64,000 nucleotides of DNA from Oscillospiraceae bacterium (GCA_902791215.1 CADAUZ010000028.1:1-64000); one strand, 5' to 3'; shown: positions 24,105-32,798, counted from the stretch's first letter. Translations and numbers: made by a program. The notes: a model not told the origin generated them from the sequence alone.

Positions 24105-24896
24105 ATGAGAGTTGTTATTCAGGATAATTACGATAAAATGTGCAAGTGGGCTGCCGACTACATCGCTGCGAAGATCCGCGCCCACAAGGAAGACCGCCCC
24201 TTCGTGCTGGGCCTGCCCACCGGCTCCAGCCCCATCGGCGTGTACAAGGAGCTCGTGCGCATGAATCAGGCCGGGGAGCTCTCGTTTGCCAACGTCGTCA
24301 CCTTCAATATGGACGAGTACGTGGGCCTGCCCCATGAGCATGACCAGAGCTACTGGTACTTCATGCACGACAATCTCTTCGACCATCTCGTGGACATGAA
24401 GCCCGAGAACATCAATATCTTAAACGGCATGGCCGAGGACCCCGAGGCCGAGTGTGCCCGCTACGAGGCGAAGATCGCCTCCTACGGCGGCATTGACCTC
24501 TTCATGGGCGGCATCGGCGTGGACGGCCACCTGGCCTTCAACGAGCCGTTCACCTCTCTGTCTTCCCGCACAGGCCTCAGAGACCTGACTACGGACACCA
24601 TCCTGGTAAACTCCCGCTTCTTCGGCAACGACCCCTCCAAGGTCCCCACCCGCGCTCTGTCCGTCGGCATCGGCACCGTGACCGATTCCAAGGAAGTTCT
24701 GGTGCTCATCAGCGGCCACAACAAGGCCCGCGCCCTGGCCGCCACCGTCGAGGGCGGCGTGAGCCAGAAGTGGACCTGCAGCGCCCTGCAGCTGCACAAC
24801 GCGGCGATCATCGCCTGCGACGAAGCCGCCTGCGGCGAGCTTACCGTGGACACCTACAAGTACTTCCTCGACATCGAGAAGAGCCAGAGACTGTAA
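24105..24896 (+). CDS. nagB: Glucosamine-6-phosphate deaminase
   Basis: A 263-residue NagB. It interconverts glucosamine-6-phosphate and fructose-6-phosphate plus ammonia. Motifs: LGLPTGSSPIGVYKEL, FNMDEYVGLP (Asp70/Glu71), and GGIGVDGHLAFNEP with Asp140, His142 and Glu147 in the catalytic positions. AAGGAG lies 7 nt before the ATG; an upstream in-frame ATG at 24,084 falls before this site and is rejected. It is a single-gene unit with its own promoter, glmS-type ribozyme and terminator. If cleavage lowers expression, as for glmS, the circuit suits a biosynthetic rather than catabolic role. Confidence 0.95.
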   Translation: MRVVIQDNYDKMCKWAADYIAAKIRAHKEDRPFVLGLPTGSSPIGVYKELVRMNQAGELSFANVVTFNMDEYVGLPHEHDQSYWYFMHDNLFDHLVDMKPENINILNGMAEDPEAECARYEAKIASYGGIDLFMGGIGVDGHLAFNEPFTSLSSRTGLRDLTTDTILVNSRFFGNDPSKVPTRALSVGIGTVTDSKEVLVLISGHNKARALAATVEGGVSQKWTCSALQLHNAAIIACDEAACGELTVDTYKYFLDIEKSQRL

Positions 24897-24934
24897 AACT
24901 TTCCGGGAACTTCTCCCGAAATTCATCGTCAATA

Positions 24935-24971
24935 AGGACAGACCGCATCGCGCGGCCTGTCCTTTCTTTTT
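24935..24971 (+). terminator. Terminator of nagB
   Basis: AGGACAG-a-CCGC pairs with GCGG-c-CTGTCC (24,935-24,962), followed by TTTCTTTTT. Confidence 0.8.
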
Positions 24972-25023
24972 ATGAACAGACTGAAAACCCTGTTTTCTCT
25001 CTGTTTTTTCCCGGGAATTGGTG

Positions 25024-25052
25024 TTGAAAAAGTGTCCGGGACGTTATATAAT
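25024..25052 (+). promoter_or_regulatory. Promoter of the Sel1-repeat gene
   Basis: TTGAAA (25,024-25,029) and TATAAT (25,047-25,052) have a 17-bp spacer, about 65 bp before the start codon. Confidence 0.7.
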
Positions 25053-25118
25053 AAACGCCGCTGTCCGGCAAAACAAATGTAGATTACCGAATTTCTGTTC
25101 GGAAGGAGAACTGTACAT

Positions 25119-26213
25119 ATGAAGAAAATATTTGCGGCCATGCTGCTGCTTGTTATGATGCTGAGCCTCTTTGCCGGGGCCGGCGCCTATGCCGACACCG
25201 AGGCAACCGCCCTTTTTGACAGCGGCGACTACGAAGGCGCCTTCCGTATGGCAAGCGCCGCGGACGCAAGCGATCCCGCCGTCGCCGCTCTGCTGGGCAA
25301 GGCCTATTACCTCGGCCTCGGCACCGACGTCAACTACGCCAAGGCGCAGTCCTATCTGGAGACGGCCTCCAAGGGCGGCTATGCAAGCGCCGCTTATCTG
25401 CTGGCAAACGCCTCCGATTTCGGCACCGGCACCCGCATGGACAAGGACGAGGCCGCGCGCCGCTACATCAAGTTTGTCGCCGTGGCGGACGAGACGGACC
25501 CCGCTTCCTCCGATTACGGCATGTGCATGACCTATCTCGCCGAGTGCTTTGCCAAGGGCCACGGTGTGGAAAAGAAGCACGAGCTGGCGCTGGACGCTGC
25601 GAACAAGGCATCCGGCGCGGCTAACCTCACGCCCTTTGAGCTGATGAGCCTTGCCGATTTCTACAACAGCCCCGCCCCCAACCACGTCAGCAACGCTGCC
25701 GACCAGACCGGCGAATATGAGGTGGAGACCGCCCGCAAGGTGGACGCCGCCAAGGCCGAGGAGCTCTATAAGCGCGCCCAGCCGGGCCTGCAGAAGCTCT
25801 CCGACGCGGGCAACCTCGCGGCCACGAAGCTGCTCGGCGACCTGTACCTCGACGGCAAGGGCGGCGTGGCCCAGGACTACGCCAAGGCGCTGAGCACCTA
25901 CATGATCGCCGCCGACGAGGACTACGCCCCCGCCCAGGCCCAGGTAGGCTACATCTACCAGAACGCCCTGGGCGTGCCCGCCGACTACGCCAAGGCCATG
26001 GAGTGGAACAACCGCGCCGCCATGCAGGGCAACCCCGAGGGTCAGGCCCAGATCGGCTACCTGTATCAGAACGGTCTCGGCGTGACCCAGAACCTGGACG
26101 AGGCGGGCCGCTGGTACACCCGTGCCAAGGAGGGCGGCAGCGACTGGGCCGCCGCCATGCTCGAGCAGACCGAGGCCACCAACCCCCACGCATCCTTCGA
26201 GGCACACGCCTGA
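25119..26213 (+). CDS. Exported Sel1-repeat (TPR-like) protein
   Basis: A 364-residue protein with a clear signal peptide (MKKIFAAMLLLVMMLSLFAG...AYA). About six Sel1-type 36-residue helical repeats follow, for example AKAQSYLETASKGGYASAAY, YAKALSTYMIAADEDYAPAQ, AQVGYIYQNALGVPADYAKA and IGYLYQNGLGVTQNLDEAGR. Sel1 repeats act as protein-binding scaffolds. No anchor is visible, so the protein may be secreted or held at the surface by partners. GGAAGGAG lies about 9 nt before the ATG at 25,119. Its partners are unknown. Confidence 0.8.
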   Translation: MKKIFAAMLLLVMMLSLFAGAGAYADTEATALFDSGDYEGAFRMASAADASDPAVAALLGKAYYLGLGTDVNYAKAQSYLETASKGGYASAAYLLANASDFGTGTRMDKDEAARRYIKFVAVADETDPASSDYGMCMTYLAECFAKGHGVEKKHELALDAANKASGAANLTPFELMSLADFYNSPAPNHVSNAADQTGEYEVETARKVDAAKAEELYKRAQPGLQKLSDAGNLAATKLLGDLYLDGKGGVAQDYAKALSTYMIAADEDYAPAQAQVGYIYQNALGVPADYAKAMEWNNRAAMQGNPEGQAQIGYLYQNGLGVTQNLDEAGRWYTRAKEGGSDWAAAMLEQTEATNPHASFEAHA

Positions 26214-26219
26214 TTGTTT

Positions 26220-26462
26220 CGTTTCACAGACATGCTTTGGACAGCATGTCTGTGAAACGAGGGGCACTCGCGCTCATCGCAGCGGGCTAAGGCCCGCTTT
26301 GGTCGGCGCGAGGCCTCGCAGACAAGCTTGGATCGTCGCGCGCTTCCCGCGCGTCGCTATGCTCGGCTCAGGGTATTTTTGGGGCGGCAAAGCTGCCCCA
26401 AAAATGATTTGAATTTGTTTTTCGCCTTTCGAGGCGAAAAATCAGAGGGTTTTCCCCCTCTG
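26220..26462. repeat. String of intergenic hairpins
   Basis: The 385-bp gap between the Sel1 gene and the next small gene has no gene but holds four strong hairpins. They are a perfect 17-bp stem (26,220-26,236 with 26,243-26,259), a 14-pair stem with ATTTTTGGGGC arms (26,375-26,405), a 10-bp stem with TTCG loop (26,418-26,441) and CAGAGGG/CCCTCTG (26,443-26,462). The second and third have A/T outer arms that could terminate transcription. Between them lies GC-rich sequence of unknown nature. Confidence 0.6.
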
Positions 26463-26598
26463 AACTCCCCCTTTGCTTTTCAATCTGTTCGCGCAGCGGA
26501 CTCTATATCTTCACTTTCCGCTTTTATTGACGCTTTCCCGCCGCTGTGGTAAAATAATGCTATCCCAATCGGATAATTTAAAATCAGGAGGCAGCGAT

Positions 26599-26811
26599 AT
26601 GACGTTCAGAACCATGACTGTGAAAGAGTGCTTTGCCAATCCCCAGTGCAAGGCCATCATCGAGGAGCTTGCGCCCCAGATCATGAAGTACCCCATCAAG
26701 CTTTTCAACAAGAAAAGCTGCGGCGAGATCTTCGACCTGGTAGTCAGCAAGAAGATCGTTCCCGAGGATGTGGCCAAAGCCATCGAGGAAAAAATCAACG
26801 CGATCCTGTAA
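26599..26811 (+). CDS. Small hypothetical protein
   Basis: A 70-residue protein: MTFRTMTVKECFANPQCKAI, then EELAPQIMKYPIKLFNKKSC, ending in an amphipathic AKAIEEKINAIL helix. An AGGAGG site 7 nt before the ATG and a strong terminator right after the stop support expression. The fold may resemble small alpha-helical proteins of the DUF1858 kind, but this is not certain. Confidence 0.65.
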   Translation: MTFRTMTVKECFANPQCKAIIEELAPQIMKYPIKLFNKKSCGEIFDLVVSKKIVPEDVAKAIEEKINAIL

Positions 26812-26818
26812 AAAAATT

Positions 26819-26854
26819 GCCCCGTTTCCTTTTCGGAAACGGGGCAGCTTTTTT
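26819..26854. terminator. Bidirectional terminator
   Basis: GCCCCGTTTCC (26,819-26,829) pairs with GGAAACGGGGC (26,835-26,845), with A-rich and T-rich flanks. It serves the convergent small gene and the mgtC-like gene. Confidence 0.85.
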
Positions 26855-27594
26855 CAGTATATTTTGGGCTGCAGGGGGCTGTTGCTGGCGGAGATGATAT
26901 CCTCCCGGCTGAGCATGAATTCCTTGATCTCGGCGTAGCTGATGGCCTCCCGGCGGCGGATGGTGAGGTCGTAGTCGGTGGTGCCGTCGCTGTGGCGGGT
27001 GACCTTGCTCTCCGATACCTGGGCCTTCCATTCCTTCAGCTTCGTCTCCAGCGCGCCGTTGAAGTCATAGCCGTTTTTGACCGTGAACTGCAGGCGGTTG
27101 CCTCCGTAGGCATCCGCACCGACGGCGACCTTGTGCAGTAAAAACTGGTTGAGGTTCATCAGCACCGTCCCGAATATGCCCACCACGAACATCCCGGCCC
27201 CGATGGCAAGGCCGATGCCCGCCGTGAGCCAGATGCCCGCCGCGGTAGTCAGGCCCTTGACGCTGCCGCCGTTTTTGATGATGACGGCGGAGCACAGAAA
27301 GCTGATGCCGCTGACCACCTGGGCCGCCACACGGGCCGAGTCCGCCCCGCGTATGCCGGGGAAGTTGGAGCCGTCCGGATTTGTCAGATCGGCAAAGCCG
27401 TACTTGGAGATGATCATAATGAGTGCTGCGGCAAAGCACACGACGATGTGCGTGCGCACGCCCGCCTCCTTGAAGCGGCGGCTGCGCTCGGCCCCGATGG
27501 CGGCGCCGCAGGCGCAGGCCACCAGCAGCCGGACACAGAAGTCCAGATTCTGTGCCAGCGAAAACTGGGTATTGAGATAGTGAGCAAGAGTCAT
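26854..27594 (-). CDS. MgtC/SapB-family membrane protein
   Basis: A 246-residue protein. The N-terminal half has about four to five membrane helices with the family signature CACGAAIGAERSRRFKEAGV and RTHIVVCFAAALIMIISKYG. The C-terminal ~90 residues are a soluble ACT-like domain. MgtC proteins are linked to survival in low magnesium and modulate ATP synthase or transport. The start at 27,594 has GGAGG about 6 nt upstream; an in-frame ATG 30 codons earlier lacks one. Confidence 0.87.
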   Translation of the reverse strand: MTLAHYLNTQFSLAQNLDFCVRLLVACACGAAIGAERSRRFKEAGVRTHIVVCFAAALIMIISKYGFADLTNPDGSNFPGIRGADSARVAAQVVSGISFLCSAVIIKNGGSVKGLTTAAGIWLTAGIGLAIGAGMFVVGIFGTVLMNLNQFLLHKVAVGADAYGGNRLQFTVKNGYDFNGALETKLKEWKAQVSESKVTRHSDGTTDYDLTIRRREAISYAEIKEFMLSREDIISASNSPLQPKIY

Positions 27595-27655
27595 GACGGC
27601 CTCCGGAAAAAGCTGAAAAAGCCGCGGCAACACCCCGGCTCTTTCTGATGATCGT

Positions 27656-27684
27656 ATTATAAAAATAAAAGCGTTTCTTGTCAA
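27656..27684 (-). promoter_or_regulatory. Promoter of the mgtC-like gene
   Basis: On the minus strand TTGACA (27,684-27,679) and TATAAT (27,661-27,656) have a 17-bp spacer, a consensus sigma-A site. Confidence 0.8.
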
Positions 27685-27732
27685 TTGCCGTACTAAACAA
27701 GGAAACGCTTACGTTTTTGCGCAAATTGTCCA

Positions 27733-27761
27733 TTGTCCGGCGGTTTTGCCTGTGTTATACT
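27733..27761 (+). promoter_or_regulatory. Promoter of the degV-like gene
   Basis: TTGTCC (27,733-27,738) and TATACT (27,756-27,761) have a 17-bp spacer. It is divergent from the mgtC promoter. Confidence 0.65.
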
Positions 27762-27799
27762 ACAGAAACGGAATTTTCTGGATTTTTAAGGAGTAAATC

Positions 27800-28681
27800 A
27801 TGGAATATATCATAGCCACCTCCTCCACCGCCGACCTGCCGCGCACCTGGCTGGAGGCCCACCACATTCCCTTCATCTCCTACAGCTACACGGTGAAGGA
27901 CAAGGTGTATGAGGACGACTGCCGGGAGGAATCCCGCGCCGCGGTTTATCAGGGGATGCGAAACGGCGACCTGTTAAAAACCTCGATGATCAACGAGTTT
28001 GTCTACTACGACTTCTTCAAAAGCCTGCTGGAGACCGGCCGCGACGTGATCTTTCTCGACATGTCGCGACAGATGTCCGTCTCCTTTGCCAACGCCACGA
28101 ACGCCGCCGAGAAGGTTCGGGCCGAATTTCCGGACCGTCAGCTCTATGTGATGGACACCTACTGCATCTCCGGCGGTCTGGGCGTGCTGGTGCAGAACAT
28201 GGTCAAGTGCGCCGAAGCCGGTATGAGCTACTACGATGTCATCGTCTGGGGCGAGGAGCACAAGCTCAAAATCGCCCACCGCTTCACCGTGGACGATCTC
28301 AACTACCTCAAGGCGGGCGGCAGGGTCTCCAACGCTTCGGCCCTCGTGGGGTCGCTGCTGAACATTAAGCCCGTGCTGTATGTGCCCGACCGCGGGACGC
28401 TGGATGTGGTAAAGAAGGCCCGGGGCCGCAGGGCGGCGCTCAGGGCCATCACCGACGGCATCATTCATGATCTCAGCGCCGTCGATCCCACGGGAAGGGA
28501 AATCTGCATCCTGCATGCCGACTGCCTCGCGGATGCCGAGCATGTGCGCGACACCGTCAAAGCCGTATACCCCCAGCTTGGCGAGATCACAATCTCAAGC
28601 CTCGGCGTCGTCATCGGCGCCCACTGCGGGCCCGGACTGCTCGCGGTGTTCTATCTCTGCGGAGGGCGCAGGCCGGAGTAG
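27800..28681 (+). CDS. DegV-family fatty-acid-binding protein
   Basis: A 293-residue DegV (FakB-like) protein. It begins with the SSTADLP motif (usual STxDLP) and has the second conserved segments SGGLGVLVQNM and LKAGGRVSNASALVGSLLNI. It ends GVVIGAHCGPGLLAVFYL. Family members hold a fatty acid for phosphorylation by FakA, supplying phospholipid synthesis. It is followed 3 bp later by a YoaK-like membrane protein, so the two form an operon. Confidence 0.9.
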   Translation: MEYIIATSSTADLPRTWLEAHHIPFISYSYTVKDKVYEDDCREESRAAVYQGMRNGDLLKTSMINEFVYYDFFKSLLETGRDVIFLDMSRQMSVSFANATNAAEKVRAEFPDRQLYVMDTYCISGGLGVLVQNMVKCAEAGMSYYDVIVWGEEHKLKIAHRFTVDDLNYLKAGGRVSNASALVGSLLNIKPVLYVPDRGTLDVVKKARGRRAALRAITDGIIHDLSAVDPTGREICILHADCLADAEHVRDTVKAVYPQLGEITISSLGVVIGAHCGPGLLAVFYLCGGRRPE

Positions 28682-28684
28682 GCC

Positions 28685-29332
28685 ATGAAAGAACAGAAAC
28701 TTTTCCGCCGCTACGGCGTGTCTCTGGCCCTGGCCACGGTCGGGGGCTTTCTGGAGGCCTACACCTACGTCACCCGCGACGGGGTCTTCGCCAACGCCCA
28801 GACCGGCAACATCGCCCGCATGGGTCTGAACCTGGCGCAGGGGAACATCCTGCTGACGCTGCGCTATCTCATCCCGGTGATCGCCTTCATGGCGGGGGTG
28901 ACGCTGTCGCTGCAGCTCAGGCGGCTGCGGCAGGACTGGGAGAGGGTCATCCTCCTGCTGGAGATCGCCCTGCTGTTTCTGGTGGGCCTCATCCCGACAG
29001 GGAGTCTCAACATGCTCGCCACGGTGACAGTGTCCTTCGTCTGCGCCCTGCAGGTGGAGAGCTTTCGCAAATTCGGCGAGAACACTTTTGCCTCCACCAT
29101 GTGTACCGGCAATCTGCGCATCGCCACCGAGCACTTAAACCGCTATTTTGCCGACAAAAGCCGCACGGAACTCAACACGGCGCTCCAGTACTACGGCATC
29201 GACCTGGTGTTTGCCTGCGCGGTGCTGGTGGGCTACTGGGTGACGCGCGCCTTCGGCGTGCGCGCCGTGTGGTTTTCGATCCTGATCCCGGCGGCGCTGC
29301 TTGTGCTGCTGCGGCGGGGAGAAACGAGGTGA
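28685..29332 (+). CDS. YoaK/DUF1275-family membrane protein
   Basis: A 215-residue protein with about six membrane segments. DUF1275 features are visible: GGFLEAYTYVTRDGVFANAQ, TGNIARMGLNLA, and later FASTMCTGNLRIATEHL. The function of the family is unknown. It lies 3 bp after degV and is followed by a DUF4250 gene. Confidence 0.85.
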   Translation: MKEQKLFRRYGVSLALATVGGFLEAYTYVTRDGVFANAQTGNIARMGLNLAQGNILLTLRYLIPVIAFMAGVTLSLQLRRLRQDWERVILLLEIALLFLVGLIPTGSLNMLATVTVSFVCALQVESFRKFGENTFASTMCTGNLRIATEHLNRYFADKSRTELNTALQYYGIDLVFACAVLVGYWVTRAFGVRAVWFSILIPAALLVLLRRGETR

Positions 29333-29337
29333 AGCCC

Positions 29338-29511
29338 ATGCTGCCGAAAGACCCCATGATTCTATTAAGCTACGTCAACACCCATCTGCGCGACGATTAC
29401 CCGAGCCTCGACGCCCTGTGCGAGGCTCTGGACATCTCGCGCGCGGAGCTGGAGGAGAAACTCTCCGCCGTCGGCTTTGCCTACGACGAGGAGCAGAACC
29501 GCTTTCGCTGA
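29338..29511 (+). CDS. DUF4250 small protein
   Basis: A 57-residue protein matching the DUF4250 pattern: MLPKDPMILLSYVNTHLRDD, then SLDALCEALDISRAELEEKL and YDEEQNRF. It lies 5 bp after the YoaK-like gene; GAGGTGA lies about 8 nt before the ATG. The central part looks like a small helix-turn-helix. The gene is followed 3 bp later by a palindromic intergenic element. Confidence 0.8.
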   Translation: MLPKDPMILLSYVNTHLRDDYPSLDALCEALDISRAELEEKLSAVGFAYDEEQNRFR

Positions 29512-29514
29512 ATA

Positions 29515-29630
29515 TTAAGGCAACACCGCATAATGCGGCAAGAGCAGATTCCGAGAAAATTTGGGTTCTGATGATGGCACTTTTTCGCAGATGTACTTTG
29601 TGTACCTCAAGAAGTGCGGTGTTGCCTTAA
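29515..29630. repeat. Palindromic intergenic element, copy 1 (shortened)
   Basis: Begins TTAAGGCAACACCGCATAAT and ends GCGGTGTTGCCTTAA. It matches the 167-bp copies at 55,924 and 60,274 but lacks about 51 bp of the right arm. It starts 3 bp after the DUF4250 stop codon. There is no coding capacity. Confidence 0.85.
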
Positions 29631-29677
29631 AAAAACGGAACGCCGACGCGTTCCGTTTTTTGCGTTTACAGGATCTC

Positions 29678-31006
29678 CTACATGGAGATGGAGTTGTTGA
29701 TCGGGCCGTAGATCAGATCCGGGACCACGGTGACAAGCACCGGGATGAAGGTAATGAGCAGCAGCACGATGAACAGGCATAGTATGAATGGCCAGACCTC
29801 TTTGATAAAGTCGCCGACACGGCAGCCGGTGATGCCGCAGGTGGTGAACATCATGGAGCCGAAGGGAGGCGTGATGCCGCCGATCATGATGTTGACGATG
29901 CAGACAAGGCCGAAGTGGATGGTGTCGACGCCCAGGTTCTGGGCCACCGGCAGCAGCAGCGGGGTCGCAATCATGAGCGCCGCGCCGCCCTCGAGGAACA
30001 TGCCCATCACGAGCAGTACCAGGTTCACCAGCATCAGGAAGACGTACTTGTTGGTGGTGAGGTTAGTGATGGACGCCGCGACGATCTTCGGCAGGTTCAC
30101 GTAGCTCATGTAGTTGCCGAAGGTGGAGGCGGAGACCATAATCAGAACGACGCTGGAGGTACCGGCGATGGTATCGAGCAGAATGGGGATAAAATGCTCC
30201 TTGAAGCTGAGCTTTTTATACACGAACTTGCCGATGACAAAGCAGTAAAGGACTGCCACAGCGCCGCCCTCGGCCGGGGTGAACAGGCCGAAGCGCATGC
30301 CGAGGATGATGCCGAAGGGGAAGAACAGGCCCCAGAAGGAGATAAACGCCTGCTTGAGCACTTCCTTGATAGGCGGGAACTTGTCGCGGGTGGTAGGGTA
30401 ATTGCGCCTGTGAGCGATGATGGCCACGACGATCATCATGGACACAGACATCAGGATGCCGGGGACATAGCCTGCGGCAAAGATGCGGCCCAGGGACGCC
30501 TGCGCAATGAGGGAGTAAACGATGAGGTTGACGCCGGGCGGGATGACGGGCGTGGCAGCGGACGAGGCAGCGGTGATGGCCGCGGAGAAGGCCTTGGAGT
30601 AGCCGCGCTTTTCCATCTCGGGCACCAGCATCTTCGACTGCATGGCACAGTCGGCGTTGGCAGAGCCGGAGCAGCCGCCCATCAGCATGCTCAGCAGGAC
30701 GTTGACCTGGGCAAGGCCGCCCTTCATATGGCCCGTGACGCATTCACAGAAATCCATCATCTTGTCTGAGATGCCGCCGTAGTTCATGACGGAGCCGGAC
30801 ATGACGAAGAAGGGGATGGCCAGCATGGAGAAGGACTGCGTGGAGTTCATGACCTTCTGCAGGATCGTCCAGGGCTGGACGCCGTTGTTGATAAAGTAGA
30901 AGTAGAAGAAGGTCGAGCCAAACAGGGCATACACGATGGGCATGCCCATGAAGTACAGAATGAAGACCAGGAAAACAGGGATGAGGTTTACAAAGCTCAG
31001 TGTCAT
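29678..31006 (-). CDS. dctM: TRAP transporter large permease DctM
   Basis: A 442-residue membrane protein with about twelve segments. DctM features include GGCSGSANADCAMQSKMLVP, AAITAASSAATPVIPPGVNL and a C-terminal IMIGGITPPFGSMMFTTCGI. It is the channel subunit that uses the sodium or proton gradient. It overlaps dctQ by 1 bp. Last gene of dctPQM. Confidence 0.93.
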   Translation of the reverse strand: MTLSFVNLIPVFLVFILYFMGMPIVYALFGSTFFYFYFINNGVQPWTILQKVMNSTQSFSMLAIPFFVMSGSVMNYGGISDKMMDFCECVTGHMKGGLAQVNVLLSMLMGGCSGSANADCAMQSKMLVPEMEKRGYSKAFSAAITAASSAATPVIPPGVNLIVYSLIAQASLGRIFAAGYVPGILMSVSMMIVVAIIAHRRNYPTTRDKFPPIKEVLKQAFISFWGLFFPFGIILGMRFGLFTPAEGGAVAVLYCFVIGKFVYKKLSFKEHFIPILLDTIAGTSSVVLIMVSASTFGNYMSYVNLPKIVAASITNLTTNKYVFLMLVNLVLLVMGMFLEGGAALMIATPLLLPVAQNLGVDTIHFGLVCIVNIMIGGITPPFGSMMFTTCGITGCRVGDFIKEVWPFILCLFIVLLLITFIPVLVTVVPDLIYGPINNSISM

Positions 31007-31596
31007 CAGTAAGCTCCCCCTTCCTGGCTGCCCGCCTCAACGGGGGCCTTGCTCTTGATGATGTGCAGCCTGTCGCGCAGGAAGGCCACAACGGAATAGA
31101 TCAGCGAAACGCCGAAGCCGAGCGGCACGGCCACGCCGGTGTACCACTTGGGAATGCGCAGGGTGTCGGTGTAGGTGAGCTTCACCTTGCCCCAGGCGAA
31201 CACCCCGTCCTTGATCGTGAACAGGATACCGCGCTTGAAGATCAGGTTCAGCACGTACTGAGCGCTGATATAGGTCAGCAGCGCCAGAATCAGGATTTCG
31301 AGGATTTCCACAATGACCTCGATCACGGTCTTTGTGGGGCCCTTGACGAGGTTCACCACGATATCAACGCCCAGATGGGCATGGCGGCGGTGGGCGTAGG
31401 CGCTGCCCATGAACACCGTCCATACGAAGAGCGAAGTCACGACCTCGTCCGTCCACCTGATGGGGTTATTGAGGAAGTAGCGGAAGATCACGTTCACGTT
31501 AACCAGGATCACGCAGAGGGTCAGCGTGGTTCCGCAGATGATCGCGTCAAGGTTTGAAAATATCAGTTTTGGCGTGATTTTCTTTTTCATAGGCAA
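31006..31596 (-). CDS. dctQ: TRAP transporter small permease DctQ
   Basis: A 196-residue four-helix membrane protein. Typical features are VNVIFRYFLNNPIRWTDEV, then a TSLFVWTVFMGSAYAHRRHA segment and HLGVDIVV. It is required with DctM. The 88-bp gap to dctP holds a hairpin. Confidence 0.92.
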   Translation of the reverse strand: MPMKKKITPKLIFSNLDAIICGTTLTLCVILVNVNVIFRYFLNNPIRWTDEVVTSLFVWTVFMGSAYAHRRHAHLGVDIVVNLVKGPTKTVIEVIVEILEILILALLTYISAQYVLNLIFKRGILFTIKDGVFAWGKVKLTYTDTLRIPKWYTGVAVPLGFGVSLIYSVVAFLRDRLHIIKSKAPVEAGSQEGGAY

Positions 31597-31623
31597 AAAT
31601 CCTTAGGTCATAATACCGGACAT

Positions 31624-31650
31624 GGACTGCCCGTTAAAAACGGGCAGTCC
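31624..31650 (-). other. Hairpin between dctP and dctQ
   Basis: GGACTGCCCG (31,624-31,633) pairs with CGGGCAGTCC (31,641-31,650). No U-run follows on the minus strand, so it is more likely an RNA-stability element that favours dctP mRNA than a terminator, as after livK. Confidence 0.6.
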
Positions 31651-31684
31651 AATGACAGTGTTAGTAATACGATTGCCTGACAGC

Positions 31685-32722
31685 TTATGCGGCCTTGGAG
31701 GCGCGGAAGTTGTTGATGAGGTCAACCAGCTGCTGGTGCAGATCGGGATTGGCGTCGTACTCTTCGACGATCCAGTCATACACGGGGGCGCAGGCTTCGG
31801 TGAAGGCATCGATGTCGACTTCGTTCCAGGTCACGCCGGCTTCGTTCTTCATCTTCTCGATCTGGACAGCCTCGTCATCGGCGCAGGAGGTCTGCTCCCA
31901 CAGGCCGCACTCAAGCGCGCACTCGTCGAGGATGTTGCGCCACTTCTCGGGCATATCCTGATACACGTCCTCCGCCATGAACAGCCAGCGGGTCGCGATG
32001 AAGTGGTTGGTCAGGGCGACCTTCTTGACCAGCTCGTAGGGAGCGCCGGCGCCGGCAAGGGTGGAGGTGGAGCCTTCAAAGCCGTCAACAAGGCCGGAGG
32101 AGATGGAGGAAAGGCACTCGGTGAAGCTCATGGGGACAGGGGTGGCGCCCAGGCACTCGATGGTCTTGATGAACAGGGACGCGGTGGTGGAGCGCAGCTT
32201 CACGCCCTTGAGGTCCTCAGGCTTGGTGATGTCGAGGTTGGTGACGATAGAGCGGTAGCCGAAGGAGTAGTGGGTGTCGAGGATGTGGATGTTCTCCTCG
32301 GCCAGGGCTTCCTTGACGCCCTTGACGATGTCGGAGTCCATGACGTAGTTGTACTCTTCGTCGTTGTTGTAGAGCATCGGTCCGACGAGGACGGCGCAGT
32401 CACCGACCCAGTCAGCGAAGAGGGAGGGCTCCTCCAGGCCGATCCACTTGTCGCCGTTGACGGCGTGGACGACGGAGTCACGGTAGCAGTCGAGCTCGTT
32501 GAGGCCGTGGAAGGTAACCTTCACGTGGCCCTCGGTGCGCTCGGTCACCATTTCGGCGAACTTTTCGGCGGCCTTGTAGTTCCATTCTTTGGGGTTAAAG
32601 ACGTTGGAGTAGGTCAGCTCGATGTAGTAGTCGTCTGCATCGTCGGCGAAGGCGGCGGGGGTAAAGGCGCACAGTGCCATGACCATCGTCAGCGTCAGAA
32701 CCAGGGCAAGAATTTTCTTCAT
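31685..32722 (-). CDS. dctP: TRAP transporter solute-binding protein DctP
   Basis: A 345-residue exported protein. It has a signal peptide (MKKILALVLTLTMVMALCAF...AAFA) and the DctP fold, with KFAEMVTERTEGHVKVTFHG and a central LKGVKLRSTTASLFIKTIEC motif that carries the usual carboxylate-binding Arg. The ligand is unknown. Its promoter shares an unusual sequence with that of the nearby glycerophosphodiesterase, hinting at a related nutrient. First gene of dctPQM. Confidence 0.93.
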   Translation of the reverse strand: MKKILALVLTLTMVMALCAFTPAAFADDADDYYIELTYSNVFNPKEWNYKAAEKFAEMVTERTEGHVKVTFHGLNELDCYRDSVVHAVNGDKWIGLEEPSLFADWVGDCAVLVGPMLYNNDEEYNYVMDSDIVKGVKEALAEENIHILDTHYSFGYRSIVTNLDITKPEDLKGVKLRSTTASLFIKTIECLGATPVPMSFTECLSSISSGLVDGFEGSTSTLAGAGAPYELVKKVALTNHFIATRWLFMAEDVYQDMPEKWRNILDECALECGLWEQTSCADDEAVQIEKMKNEAGVTWNEVDIDAFTEACAPVYDWIVEEYDANPDLHQQLVDLINNFRASKAA

Positions 32723-32798
32723 GTTCTGAATCTCCTTTTTTATATTTTTTCGTATGCGGCTGCCCGCTCCCCGTCATTTTTCAGAGAGGGCAAGCTTC

